Part shown: piece by piece, positions 28,405 to 35,606 of the stretch
Numbering within the stretch: the stretch's first letter is position 1
Layout of the letters: each line of letters starts with the position of its first letter
From: Planctobacterium sp047947135
GTDB taxonomy: Bacteria > Pseudomonadota > Gammaproteobacteria > Enterobacterales > Alteromonadaceae
Direction of reading: 5' to 3'
Length of the DNA: 64,000 bases
Assembly (NCBI GenBank): GCA_047947135.1
Contig: CP170457.1
Coordinates: 3,844,001-3,908,000 of the forward strand
The notes under the pieces: generated by a model
Told to the model about the DNA's origin: nothing
Database searches by the model: none
What the model saw: the letters and a program-made list of their open reading frames with translations, nothing else
Made by a program: the position numbers and the translations under genes

Positions 28405-29390
28405 AAAATACGAACGTACAGCAACATTCCAGCGACTGTGACGAGGAATTTTTAAAGGACATTCTGGATGGCTTGTCTCACCCTCAAAAAAATATCCCAA
28501 GTAAGTATTTCTACAACGAGAAGGGATCACAGCTATTCGACCAAATTTGTGAACTGGATGAATATTACTTAACCCGCACCGAGCTTGCACTGCTAAAAAG
28601 TATTTCGGGAGAGTTAGACATCTTACTGGAGATTGACAGCCATTTGCTCGAGCCTGGCGCCGGATCAGGGGATAAATTACAACTGCTGCTTGGCACGTTA
28701 ACTAGCCCTCAAAAAGTCACTCTCTTGGATATCTCCCCGGAGACCGTGATAAGTTCCGGTGCGAAATTGCGCGCCCAGTTTCCTCATTTAGATGTTCAGA
28801 CTGTCGTAGGCGATTTCACTAAACTGCATGATTATCACCCACATGTTGCAAAGGAAGAACATCACACCACGATATTCTTCCCCGGTTCAACAATTGGTAA
28901 CTTTTCACCAATTGAAGCAAGCCAGTTGTTATCGTCATTCGCTTCAATTGCCGGCCATAACGGGGCGCTGATCATTGGAGTTGATCAGATTAAATCAACC
29001 GATGTTCTGGAGAAAGCCTATAACGATGCGCAAGGGGTGACGGCTGAATTCAACCTAAACTTACTCGAACGTATTAACAATGAGCTAAACGGCACATTTA
29101 ACCCTAACCAGTTCTATCATAAGGCGTTCTATAACAGTGAACTATCCCGGATAGAAATGCATCTATACAGTCGCAGTCAGCAAACCGTGCACGTCAATGG
29201 ACACCCCTTTGAGTTTGAGGAAGGCGAAAGTATTCATACGGAAAACTCCTACAAATATTCCTATGAAAGCTTTTGCAGGGTCGCCAAAGCGTCAGGATGG
29301 CGCCCGGTTGCATATTGGCAGGACCCAAATAAATGGTTTGGCTTACATTATTTGCAGGTGGATTCGCAGGAAAACGAAAAGGGAGAATGA
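28401..29390 (+). CDS. egtD: L-histidine N-alpha-methyltransferase EgtD
   Basis: SAM-dependent enzyme that trimethylates histidine to hercynine, the first step of ergothioneine synthesis. Seen are the N-terminal PSKYFYNEKGSQLFDQIC, typical of the family, the SAM-binding LLEPGAGSGDK and the segment FFPGSTIGNF. 329 aa, normal length. Coupled to egtB. The product would supply the substrate for EgtB and give an antioxidant thiol. Confidence 0.95.
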   Translation: MKNTNVQQHSSDCDEEFLKDILDGLSHPQKNIPSKYFYNEKGSQLFDQICELDEYYLTRTELALLKSISGELDILLEIDSHLLEPGAGSGDKLQLLLGTLTSPQKVTLLDISPETVISSGAKLRAQFPHLDVQTVVGDFTKLHDYHPHVAKEEHHTTIFFPGSTIGNFSPIEASQLLSSFASIAGHNGALIIGVDQIKSTDVLEKAYNDAQGVTAEFNLNLLERINNELNGTFNPNQFYHKAFYNSELSRIEMHLYSRSQQTVHVNGHPFEFEEGESIHTENSYKYSYESFCRVAKASGWRPVAYWQDPNKWFGLHYLQVDSQENEKGE

Positions 29391-29437
29391 GTTTACTCGC
29401 CTCCCTGAAAAATCAATAATTGTGAGGTATTGGCTGA

Positions 29438-30412
29438 TTAGCCTTTGCCTCTCACAACAATTTTACCACCTGCCTGGTTGGCATCCATCAGTCTGTGTGC
29501 GTCTATTAGCTCTTCGAATTCAAATACCGGACCGGTGTTAATTTCCAGCTGTCCATTGGCCACTAAATCCACATAATTTTGCAGTTGTTGCGGTTTAAGA
29601 TCGGCTGCCTCACCACTGTATGATGTCAGCTTTACCGCGGTCGGAATGTCACCCATTGGATGAAAGTTATTTAATAGCCATTGGCCACCAAGAATGCCGG
29701 TCATACAGACAATCCCACCCCGACCAACACACAGCATAGAATCAAGTAAGGTGGTTGTACCGATTAGCTCCAGAACCCGATCATAGGGCTTCGAACGACT
29801 ATCTCTAATTTTCTCGGATAGCTTGCCATCATCAACCCAGACTTCATCAGCACCTGCGGCTTTAAGTTTGTCTATTTTATCAGGTCCCCTTGTAGTTGTA
29901 CCTACAATCAGTCCAGCATGCTTAGCAAGAGCCAAGGCAGCCATTCCTACGGAGGATGTACCACCTCGAATCAAAATGGATTCTGCACGGTCTATTTCGA
30001 GCCCTACATGCAGCGAACCGTGCGTAGTTTGTAACATTTTAGGTAACGCTGCCAACTTTTCCCATGGCAATTCGGAATCAATAGAGAAAACACACTGATG
30101 TGGCACCAATACATATTCCGCTTAGGAGCCGTGAAATTGGCGCCCCATCCCCCCCATAATCGCGGCAACTTTTGCACCTGGTATTAAAGCCAGACCACCG
30201 GAATCAACTATTTCACCGACACATTCAATACCTAAAACCCGTGGAAATTTAACAGTTGGGGAATCCCCTATGCGGGTAAACCACTCTGAGCGGTTTAACC
30301 CGAAGGCACGCACGCGAATGAGAGCCCAACCCGGTTTTGGCTGCGGTGTGTCTATATCCTCAAGCTGGAACTGTTCAGGGCCTCCGGCTTCGTAAATTAC
30401 CCACGCTTTCAT
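29438..30412 (-). pseudogene. Zinc-binding alcohol dehydrogenase family gene broken by one stop codon
   Basis: Two open segments in the same frame, 30412 down to 30125 and 30121 down to 29438, are separated by a single TAA at 30122-30124. The joined protein is a normal medium-chain dehydrogenase/quinone-oxidoreductase-like protein of about 324 aa: start MKAWVIYEAGG, RAFGLNRSEWF, the NAD(P) loop IRGGTSSVGMAALA, and the C-terminal GGKIVVRG. Around the stop it reads QFHGS-stop-AEYVLVP, where a Tyr (TAT or TAC) is expected, so one base change explains the break. Either a recent nonsense mutation or a sequencing error. Confidence 0.85.
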
Positions 30413-30990
30413 AGCAAACACCTCATCAATGTTTAAATATAGAACTGGATTCAAATTACTTTGCCGATAGCTCTAGCTACTAAGCTGCCGATATTGACTA
30501 ATCTTTGCCAAAATCTCAATTGCCCTGACCCAGCCTTAAAGAAGTTAACTTTAGCTTAAAAAAATGGATTGCACTTTTTGGTATGCTGAAGACGAGTTTT
30601 CTGAATCGCTCGGTAGCGCTTTGGTTCTAGGCAATTATGAATTGATTGAGAATGATAGAGAAGTTGTTCGCGAGCATACGTTGTTGCTTTGGAAATTTAT
30701 CTGAACATGCTACATAACAATGTATAGTGACACATAGCGTTTCTTTTGGTGCAAAAAAAAGGGGAGAAAGTGAGTTTTCACCTGAGTCCTAACTCAATTA
30801 ACTTATAGGTTTGTAGCAAGAGTTTGAACATGTGCAACCCCATATGTGCAATCTGCAAAAGCAATGGACCGATTTTTGCCTTTTATTAAAAATCTATTAA
30901 ATGAACGTCTAACTATTAAGCGGTAGTTAAGTATCACTACTTATAATCAGTGTTCAAATACGTAACTTGTGCCAAAAAAAGGAATTATTC
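30413..30990. other. Long intergenic region with one small ORF
   Basis: AT-rich. The only open frame of note is the 46-codon ORF at 30564-30704, listed separately. No hairpin with a T-run, tRNA or repeat was seen. The stretch may be decayed sequence. Confidence 0.5.
30564..30704 (+). CDS. Possible small ORF, 46 aa
   Basis: Starts ATG GAT TGC and ends in TGA. The protein begins MDCTFWYAEDEFSES and is acidic and codon-like in composition, but no ribosome site precedes it. It could be a small gene or the remnant of a larger one. No family recognised. Confidence 0.25.
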   Translation: MDCTFWYAEDEFSESLGSALVLGNYELIENDREVVREHTLLLWKFI

Positions 30991-31728
30991 ATGTTCAAAA
31001 AAGCAGTTGCATCAATAATATTGCTCTCGTCTCTTATGGTACAAGCTCAGCCAGAGCTTTCTGGAACGGCCTCAGAGTTGGAGCCATTCCTCGCTGGGAT
31101 ACCGAAAACGGTGACCTTCACCGCCACCGCCAAAGAGTTGCTTTCCATGAATAAAGCCGTCATTAAACTCTCTGTTGAAACTGAGTCAAAGCGGCTGTCG
31201 GATGCGCTGAAAGAAAATCTGAATATCCGCAAAAGTGTAAGAGACAAGCTGGAATCTGCTGGCATTGATGGCAGCAAAATTAAAGAGTCTAAATTTTCTT
31301 CCACCCCTGAGTATGGATTCTTTGACGAGCGCCCTAAATCCTTCAAAGTCGAAAATTCATTGTCTATTGAGATCGCAGATGAAGCCCAAATGATTGCGGT
31401 CGCTTTAGTTTCAGACGAGATTGAACAAGTACATTATCTGGGTAGCAATGCTGAGCTTGAAGACAAACCGGAATCAAACCAAGAACTGATGGAAAAGGCG
31501 ATTCTGCTTGTGCAGAACAAAGCGGAGCTCTTTAAATCCAGACTCGGTGTACAGTTACAGGCCGTTGAGTTTCGGGAACATGTGAATGAAAATCCGGTCA
31601 ACGCCAACGAAAACTATCGCCGTCAAAAGGTAAAATCTCTGTATTCTTCCGAGGTGAACGCGGATACCAGTTTTGGTCATTCAACCCATATCGCTACCGT
31701 ATCAGTGACTTACGAAGTAGTAAAGTAA
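30991..31728 (+). CDS. SIMPL (DUF541) domain protein, secreted
   Basis: 245 aa with a cleavable signal peptide (MFKKAVASIILLSSLMVQAQ). The rest fits the SIMPL/DUF541 fold of periplasmic or outer-membrane-associated proteins linked to oxidative and membrane stress: TFTATAKELLSMNKAVIKLSV, then the paired alpha/beta repeat and the final THIATVSVTYEV strand. Start ATG at 30991 has AGGA 8 nt upstream; an upstream in-frame TTG is disfavoured. Single gene, no partner evident. Confidence 0.82.
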   Translation: MFKKAVASIILLSSLMVQAQPELSGTASELEPFLAGIPKTVTFTATAKELLSMNKAVIKLSVETESKRLSDALKENLNIRKSVRDKLESAGIDGSKIKESKFSSTPEYGFFDERPKSFKVENSLSIEIADEAQMIAVALVSDEIEQVHYLGSNAELEDKPESNQELMEKAILLVQNKAELFKSRLGVQLQAVEFREHVNENPVNANENYRRQKVKSLYSSEVNADTSFGHSTHIATVSVTYEVVK

Positions 31729-31811
31729 GTCCATCAGCAATCCAAAAGATTGGGGCAAGAATAGTTCGCTCATAGTGACTAAGTAGCTCAAGACCTACAG
31801 AAATGGAACTA

Positions 31812-32264
31812 TTACTTGCCTGAAGGCTCCTTCTCCACAGGATCTGGAATATTGGCATCAATCTTTTTGAGTGAACGCAAGAATAAGCCAATTCCACCGA
31901 CAGCCAAAGTGAACATCATAATAAGTTCAAATGCCGTCATGCTCTTGAAATTAAATTTCACACTCGCAAGAACACCAAACAACAATGCCGCTATTGAACC
32001 CGCTGACAATATCCATCCAACTAACTTTTTCGCATCATAAAAAATGATGCCAATTCCGAAGATAAATGGAATCAAAATCATTCCGCCCGTGATACCAAAG
32101 CTATTTCCTAACATAGGAAATCCAAATAATCGGGACGAAAAATTAAACGAGGAGCTAACAGAGACTGAATTTAACAGCAAATAGAATCCAGTGCACATCA
32201 TTACAAGACCAATAAAGAATTGCCCTATTCCACCCGAAGTTCCACCTGCACCTTTCATGTTCAT
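31812..32264 (-). CDS. Conserved membrane protein, unknown function
   Basis: 150 aa with four predicted membrane segments. It starts MNMKGAGGTSGGIGQFFIGL, a glycine-rich front, then has an aromatic and serine-rich outer loop (SSSFNFSSRLFGF) and ends in a charged tail KKIDANIPDPVEK. Similar proteins occur in other Alteromonadales and Vibrionales genomes as I recall them, always without a function. Faces the SIMPL gene tail to tail. Confidence 0.7.
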   Translation of the reverse strand: MNMKGAGGTSGGIGQFFIGLVMMCTGFYLLLNSVSVSSSFNFSSRLFGFPMLGNSFGITGGMILIPFIFGIGIIFYDAKKLVGWILSAGSIAALLFGVLASVKFNFKSMTAFELIMMFTLAVGGIGLFLRSLKKIDANIPDPVEKEPSGK

Positions 32265-32369
32265 TCCCTTAATTAAATTTTAGTTTTTGATTTTTTCAAC
32301 TCTAGTTTAACGGTTTTGAACAATTCAAGAAAGAACAACTCTAGAGCCAGCCCCTAAAGTTCTTAATTG

Positions 32370-33170
32370 CTACCACAGCGAACGTATAAACAAACCATTA
32401 AGCTCGTCGAAGCCTAAATCGCGACCATCCGGTTTATCAGCATAATGCTCTAATCTATCCAACTCTTTAGCAATAAAGTCATTCAATACCGGAACCGCTG
32501 GCGCTAACTCCTTCTCCAGACTTTTACGCTTTCTTACCAACAACTCTGAAATCGCTTCATTCAATTCTGAATGACTAGTAACTAATGAATGCAACTTTTC
32601 AAATTCGATAGGAGCCGGTTCATTAAATTTTTCTATCCACTGAATGGCTAATAAAGGACGCAGTACATAGAAATACTTTTTAAGAGGCACAATTTCCTTT
32701 TTCAGATATTCTCTAAAGTTTCCTTTTGCCATATGACGATAGTGGTAAATCCCTTTTTGAGAGGAAACGATTCTTGGCATCATCTCTCGGGCAGCCTTTG
32801 CAAATTTACCATCGTCGACATATACGATAGGCGATTGCAGCCACTCAATAAATGCCGGATTCGACTTCCAATACAGTTTGAGTGCCTTGCGGATATCCCA
32901 GCCATTAATATCTATCTCATCCACTATTGGATATTCAATAACATCTCGTCGGTCTTCGAGGTCAACGGCTAAATACCAATCTTTAGAATGTGCATAAATA
33001 AAGCGCACATCGTAATCACTGTTGGGAGAGGCAAAACCCCATGCACGACTACCCGACTCTATGGCATATAAAACTTTTACACCATGCTCATCTTCAGCAG
33101 CATGGATCCGTTGCATGATTTCTTCATGTACATCTATTGGTATCCCTGCTTGAGTTAAATCTTGAGTCAC
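32370..33170 (-). CDS. RlaP/YcgL-type predicted nucleotidyltransferase
   Basis: 266 aa of the polymerase-beta-like superfamily, PF10127/COG3541 type. The active-site signature GSRAWGFASPNSDYDVRFIY is complete: GS, then two carboxylates in SDYD. This group includes RlaP, named for its link with RNA ligase RtcB in RNA-repair gene clusters. Here an rtcB-prfH pair lies 2.4 kb to the right, on the other strand. Nucleotidyl transfer to RNA or protein is likely; the target is not known. Confidence 0.85.
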   Translation of the reverse strand: MTQDLTQAGIPIDVHEEIMQRIHAAEDEHGVKVLYAIESGSRAWGFASPNSDYDVRFIYAHSKDWYLAVDLEDRRDVIEYPIVDEIDINGWDIRKALKLYWKSNPAFIEWLQSPIVYVDDGKFAKAAREMMPRIVSSQKGIYHYRHMAKGNFREYLKKEIVPLKKYFYVLRPLLAIQWIEKFNEPAPIEFEKLHSLVTSHSELNEAISELLVRKRKSLEKELAPAVPVLNDFIAKELDRLEHYADKPDGRDLGFDELNGLFIRSLW

Positions 33171-33183
33171 TTCACTATTCCTT

Positions 33184-33288
33184 TATTTGTCTGCCAGCTT
33201 TTTACTTTCCATTTTATGGGAGCGCCTTTCAGGGCAAAAGTTCGCAAAAAATCATTCATCACATTAAACAACCAATTGTTCACGAATC
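33184..33288 (-). pseudogene. Decayed duplicate of the 3' end of the SdpR-like gene
   Basis: This stretch lines up with 33816-33920, the 3' end of the repressor gene, base for base over about 100 bp with scattered changes and a one-base deletion. Read on the minus strand it still spells MNDFL, then after a frameshift FCPERR...KMESKKLADK-stop, against MNDFLVNFCPEGRPLKMESEELADK in the intact gene. Its left part lies beyond the mini-FliF stop; its right edge supplies the last codon and stop of the mini-FliF frame. Confidence 0.8.
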
Positions 33289-33795
33289 TTTGTCATTTGG
33301 ATAGATAAGCTCTCGCAGCATAGGTCTGACTACAGCTATAATGAGAACGATTATGATTAAACCGCCCATGACCAATTTTAGAGCCCTAAATGCCCATGGC
33401 TGCTCCCATAATGGCACTTCCTCAGGTATTTCCAGTTGCGCCAAAGCTTTTGCGCATACCTTTGAAAGCTCTCTTAACGAAGTATTTGAGGGGTAATCGA
33501 TTTCAATGCCAGCTTTGGCCAAAGCTATCCGTGCATTGACATTGTCATCCTGAGTAACAAAAATCATATGAGCTTTGATATCTGTGACGAATTCGATATT
33601 GTTTTGCTCTAAAATATCGGCAATTTTAACTGAATCCACGAGTTTTACATCCTGCACTAATGGCCTGTAGATCGGGGAATCAGGTTCTTGTGCCCAAGTA
33701 ACAATATATATGGCGAACATAGTACAAATGCCTAAGGCAATTGATAATATGGCCTGTTTTATGGTCAGTGGTGACTCCAACTCTTGCTCTTCCAT
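33280..33795 (-). CDS. Miniature FliF-derived membrane protein
   Basis: 171 aa. The N-terminal part has a membrane helix and the segments ALGICTMFAIYIVTWAQEP and YRPLVQDVKLVDSVKIADIL...ARIALAKAGIEI, which match the start and first ring-building motif of the flagellar MS-ring protein FliF. After a short linker comes PLWEQPWAFRALKLV, a second helix and VVRPMLRELIYP, which match the second membrane helix near the FliF C-terminus. The whole middle of FliF (other ring motifs, collar) and the FliG-binding tail are absent. Two membrane helices with a periplasmic domain between are predicted. It lies 3 bp downstream of the SdpR-like repressor. Function unknown; it could insert into or block MS rings. 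Confidence 0.8.
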   Translation of the reverse strand: MEEQELESPLTIKQAILSIALGICTMFAIYIVTWAQEPDSPIYRPLVQDVKLVDSVKIADILEQNNIEFVTDIKAHMIFVTQDDNVNARIALAKAGIEIDYPSNTSLRELSKVCAKALAQLEIPEEVPLWEQPWAFRALKLVMGGLIIIVLIIAVVRPMLRELIYPNDKDS

Positions 33796-33798
33796 AAT

Positions 33799-34113
33799 TT
33801 ATTCCTTTTTCTTTTTATCTGCCAGTTCTTCACTTTCCATTTTAAGAGGGCGTCCTTCAGGACAAAAATTCACCAAAAAGTCATTCATGGACGCAAACAA
33901 GTTATTCTTCACCAACGAATAGTGAACATACTGCCCTTTTTTCTCTCCCGCGATAAGTCCCGCATTCTCTAAGATATTGAGGTGCTTGGATAAAGCCGGT
34001 TTACTGATTTCAAACCTTTCTGCAATTTCACCCGCCGTTAAACTGGTTTTGGAAAGGTAAGCCAAAATTTTTCGACGCACTGTCGACGATAAAGCTTGAA
34101 ATGTATCTTCCAC
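33799..34113 (-). CDS. ArsR-family repressor, SdpR type
   Basis: 104-aa winged-helix protein. The DNA-binding segment LTAGEIAERFEISKPALSKHL is clear, and the C-terminal NNLFASMNDFLVNFCPEGRP is typical of SdpR-family autorepressors. No metal-binding cysteine pair of ArsR/SmtB sensors is present. The start codon is GTG at 34113, with no ribosome site and only 10 bp from the palindrome at 34127-34140, so the mRNA may be leaderless. In Bacillus, SdpR is paired with the immunity protein SdpI; here the neighbour is the mini-FliF gene. Probably represses itself and perhaps the divergent desaturase. Confidence 0.88.
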   Translation of the reverse strand: MEDTFQALSSTVRRKILAYLSKTSLTAGEIAERFEISKPALSKHLNILENAGLIAGEKKGQYVHYSLVKNNLFASMNDFLVNFCPEGRPLKMESEELADKKKKE

Positions 34114-34126
34114 TGGACTATATATT

Positions 34127-34157
34127 TAACTAAATAGTTAATTACCTAAATATGTAA
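34127..34157. promoter_or_regulatory. Putative SdpR-like operator between repressor and desaturase
   Basis: TAACTA-AA-TAGTTA is a perfect palindrome (34127-34140). A looser copy, TACCTAAATATGTA (34143-34156), follows. Both lie in the divergent promoter region, 10 bp from the repressor start and about 40 bp from the desaturase start, as expected for an autoregulated divergent pair. Confidence 0.6.
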
Positions 34158-34182
34158 CTAACCATTATCATAATATTAATAG

Positions 34183-35214
34183 ATGGATGATGCTATGGTC
34201 GAAACAACTAAATTACCAGTTTCCGTTATAAATGAAAAAACGATGGAGGCACCAAAACCGGCAAAAGTTTGCTACCACAACCCCAGAGTGGTTGAAGCAT
34301 TGACGAGCAATGCTTCAATGGGAACTGTCAAAGCATCAAGCCAGAAGTTGTTGTGGGTTGGCAGCATGTTTGCAGCGACTCTTATAGGTGGCGCTTTGAC
34401 GCTTTCAATCGAAAATTTGTTGGTATTTATTTTTGTAACGGGTATTAGCCTTTGTTTCGGCCATTCATTGGGTATGCATCGAAAATTAATTCATCAAAGC
34501 TATCAATGCCCAAAATGGCTGGAATACATCATGGTGCACCTAGGCACTGTCGTTGGACTAGCAGGTCCATTTGGCATGTTAAGAACTCATGACCTGAGGG
34601 ACTGGGCTCAAAGACAAAAAGAATGTCATCCATACCTCGGACACCAAACAAGTTTATGGCAAGATGCCTGGTGGCAGTTGTTCTGTGATTTGAAATTGAA
34701 TAGTCCTCCACGAATCAGAATCGATGACAACATAGCCAACGATCCCATCTACCAATGGATGGAAAAATACTGGATGTGGCAACAACTACCCATTACTTTA
34801 ATATTGTTTTACCTGGGCGGTCTCCCCTATGTCATTTGGGGCGTCGCAGCCAGAGTATCGGTCTCTATTATTGGTCATTGGCTAATTGGTCATTTCGCCC
34901 ACAATAAAGGTCATAAAAGCTGGTATGTAAACGAGGCATGTATACAGGGACACAATGTAAGTTTCACCAGTATCCTAACAATGGGTGAGTGCTGGCACAA
35001 TAACCACCACGCCTTTCCGGGCTCAGCCAAACTAGGCATTGAAAAGGGACAATGGGACCCAGGTTGGTGGACTTTGCTGGTCTTAAAAAAATTAGGATTG
35101 GTGTGGGATCTCGTGACTCCAGAGCAACTGCCCAAGAGAACAGAATTAGTCAGAATTAATTCTGATTCTAATTTGAAACACAAAGCTTTTATTAAATATA
35201 AATCGTCAAGTTAA
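34183..35214 (+). CDS. Membrane fatty-acid (acyl-CoA/acyl-lipid) desaturase
   Basis: 343 aa, diiron membrane desaturase of the stearoyl-CoA delta-9 type. The histidine boxes are seen as HSLGMHRKLIH, then THDLRDW...CHPYLGH in place of the usual HR-x2-HH box, GHWLIGHFAH, and the C-terminal ECWHNNHHAFPGSA. Several hydrophobic segments surround them. It would introduce a double bond into membrane acyl chains, using electrons from a ferredoxin or similar. The middle box is atypical, so substrate and position are uncertain. Start is 34183 or the ATG at 34195; neither has a strong ribosome site. Divergent from the SdpR-like gene. Confidence 0.87.
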   Translation: MDDAMVETTKLPVSVINEKTMEAPKPAKVCYHNPRVVEALTSNASMGTVKASSQKLLWVGSMFAATLIGGALTLSIENLLVFIFVTGISLCFGHSLGMHRKLIHQSYQCPKWLEYIMVHLGTVVGLAGPFGMLRTHDLRDWAQRQKECHPYLGHQTSLWQDAWWQLFCDLKLNSPPRIRIDDNIANDPIYQWMEKYWMWQQLPITLILFYLGGLPYVIWGVAARVSVSIIGHWLIGHFAHNKGHKSWYVNEACIQGHNVSFTSILTMGECWHNNHHAFPGSAKLGIEKGQWDPGWWTLLVLKKLGLVWDLVTPEQLPKRTELVRINSDSNLKHKAFIKYKSSS

Positions 35215-35229
35215 GCTAAAAAATGGCGG

Positions 35230-35258
35230 TTGATTTTTTTCTTAACCCGCATTAGTAT
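35230..35258 (+). promoter_or_regulatory. Candidate sigma-70 promoter for rtcB-prfH
   Basis: TTGATT (35230-35235), 17-bp spacer, TAGTAT (35253-35258); each hexamer matches consensus at four of six. A start near 35265 would give a leader of about 340 nt before rtcB. Confidence 0.4.
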
Positions 35259-35305
35259 GCGCGCAACTTATCGTCAATTAACCAAATAGCAGAGGAGATT
35301 CGATC

Positions 35306-35350
35306 ATGACAGTACGTTCAAATTCCACTGCAGGCCAGCCCAAAGCATAA
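35306..35350 (+). CDS. Leader ORF upstream of rtcB-prfH, 14 aa
   Basis: Codes for MTVRSNSTAGQPKA. A strong ribosome site, AGAGGAG (35291-35297), stands 8 nt before the ATG, better than the site of rtcB itself. The stop at 35348-35350 is 8 nt before the first hairpin. A +1 shift at the CCC codon would extend the peptide through the first hairpin as PKHKSFTKRFFS to a stop at 35376-35378. Likely a translated regulatory leader; it may equally be a chance ORF or a gene remnant. Confidence 0.45.
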   Translation: MTVRSNSTAGQPKA

Positions 35351-35358
35351 GTCTTTCA

Positions 35359-35545
35359 CTAAGCGTTTCTTTTCTTAATAACGCTTAGCAGTCAGCCCAG
35401 GGCCAACCAGGCCTGCCAACTTACTTATTTTTTATTCTGATTAGTGCCATCAGGTGCTAACCCGATGTATGGACTCATCGGCATTTTCGATTACGTAAAG
35501 TCATCGGAAATGAAAGGAAAATGGAAACCGCATTTTTCATTTTCC
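35359..35545 (+). promoter_or_regulatory. Structured leader of rtcB-prfH with four hairpins
   Basis: Stems seen by eye: CTAAGCGTT/AACGCTTAG (35359-35367, 35380-35388, perfect 9 bp); TTAGTGCC/GGTGCTAA (35441-35448, 35453-35460, two wobble pairs); CCGATG/CATCGG (35462-35467, 35476-35481); GGAAAATG/CATTTTCC (35516-35523, 35538-35545, perfect 8 bp). None ends in a clean T-run. The series between the leader ORF and rtcB suggests a cis-acting RNA, possibly attenuation. No known riboswitch was recognised. Confidence 0.45.
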
Positions 35546-35606
35546 GCTCTGGAAAACGCCAGGACGACAGTTTCCAGCTGTAAACAAAATTAAAGGAATT
35601 GGAGTT

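Noticed and set aside
33799..34113. SdpR/SdpI toxin-immunity system
   Set aside because: The repressor fits the SdpR family, but the neighbour is FliF-derived and has none of the SdpI multi-helix pattern.
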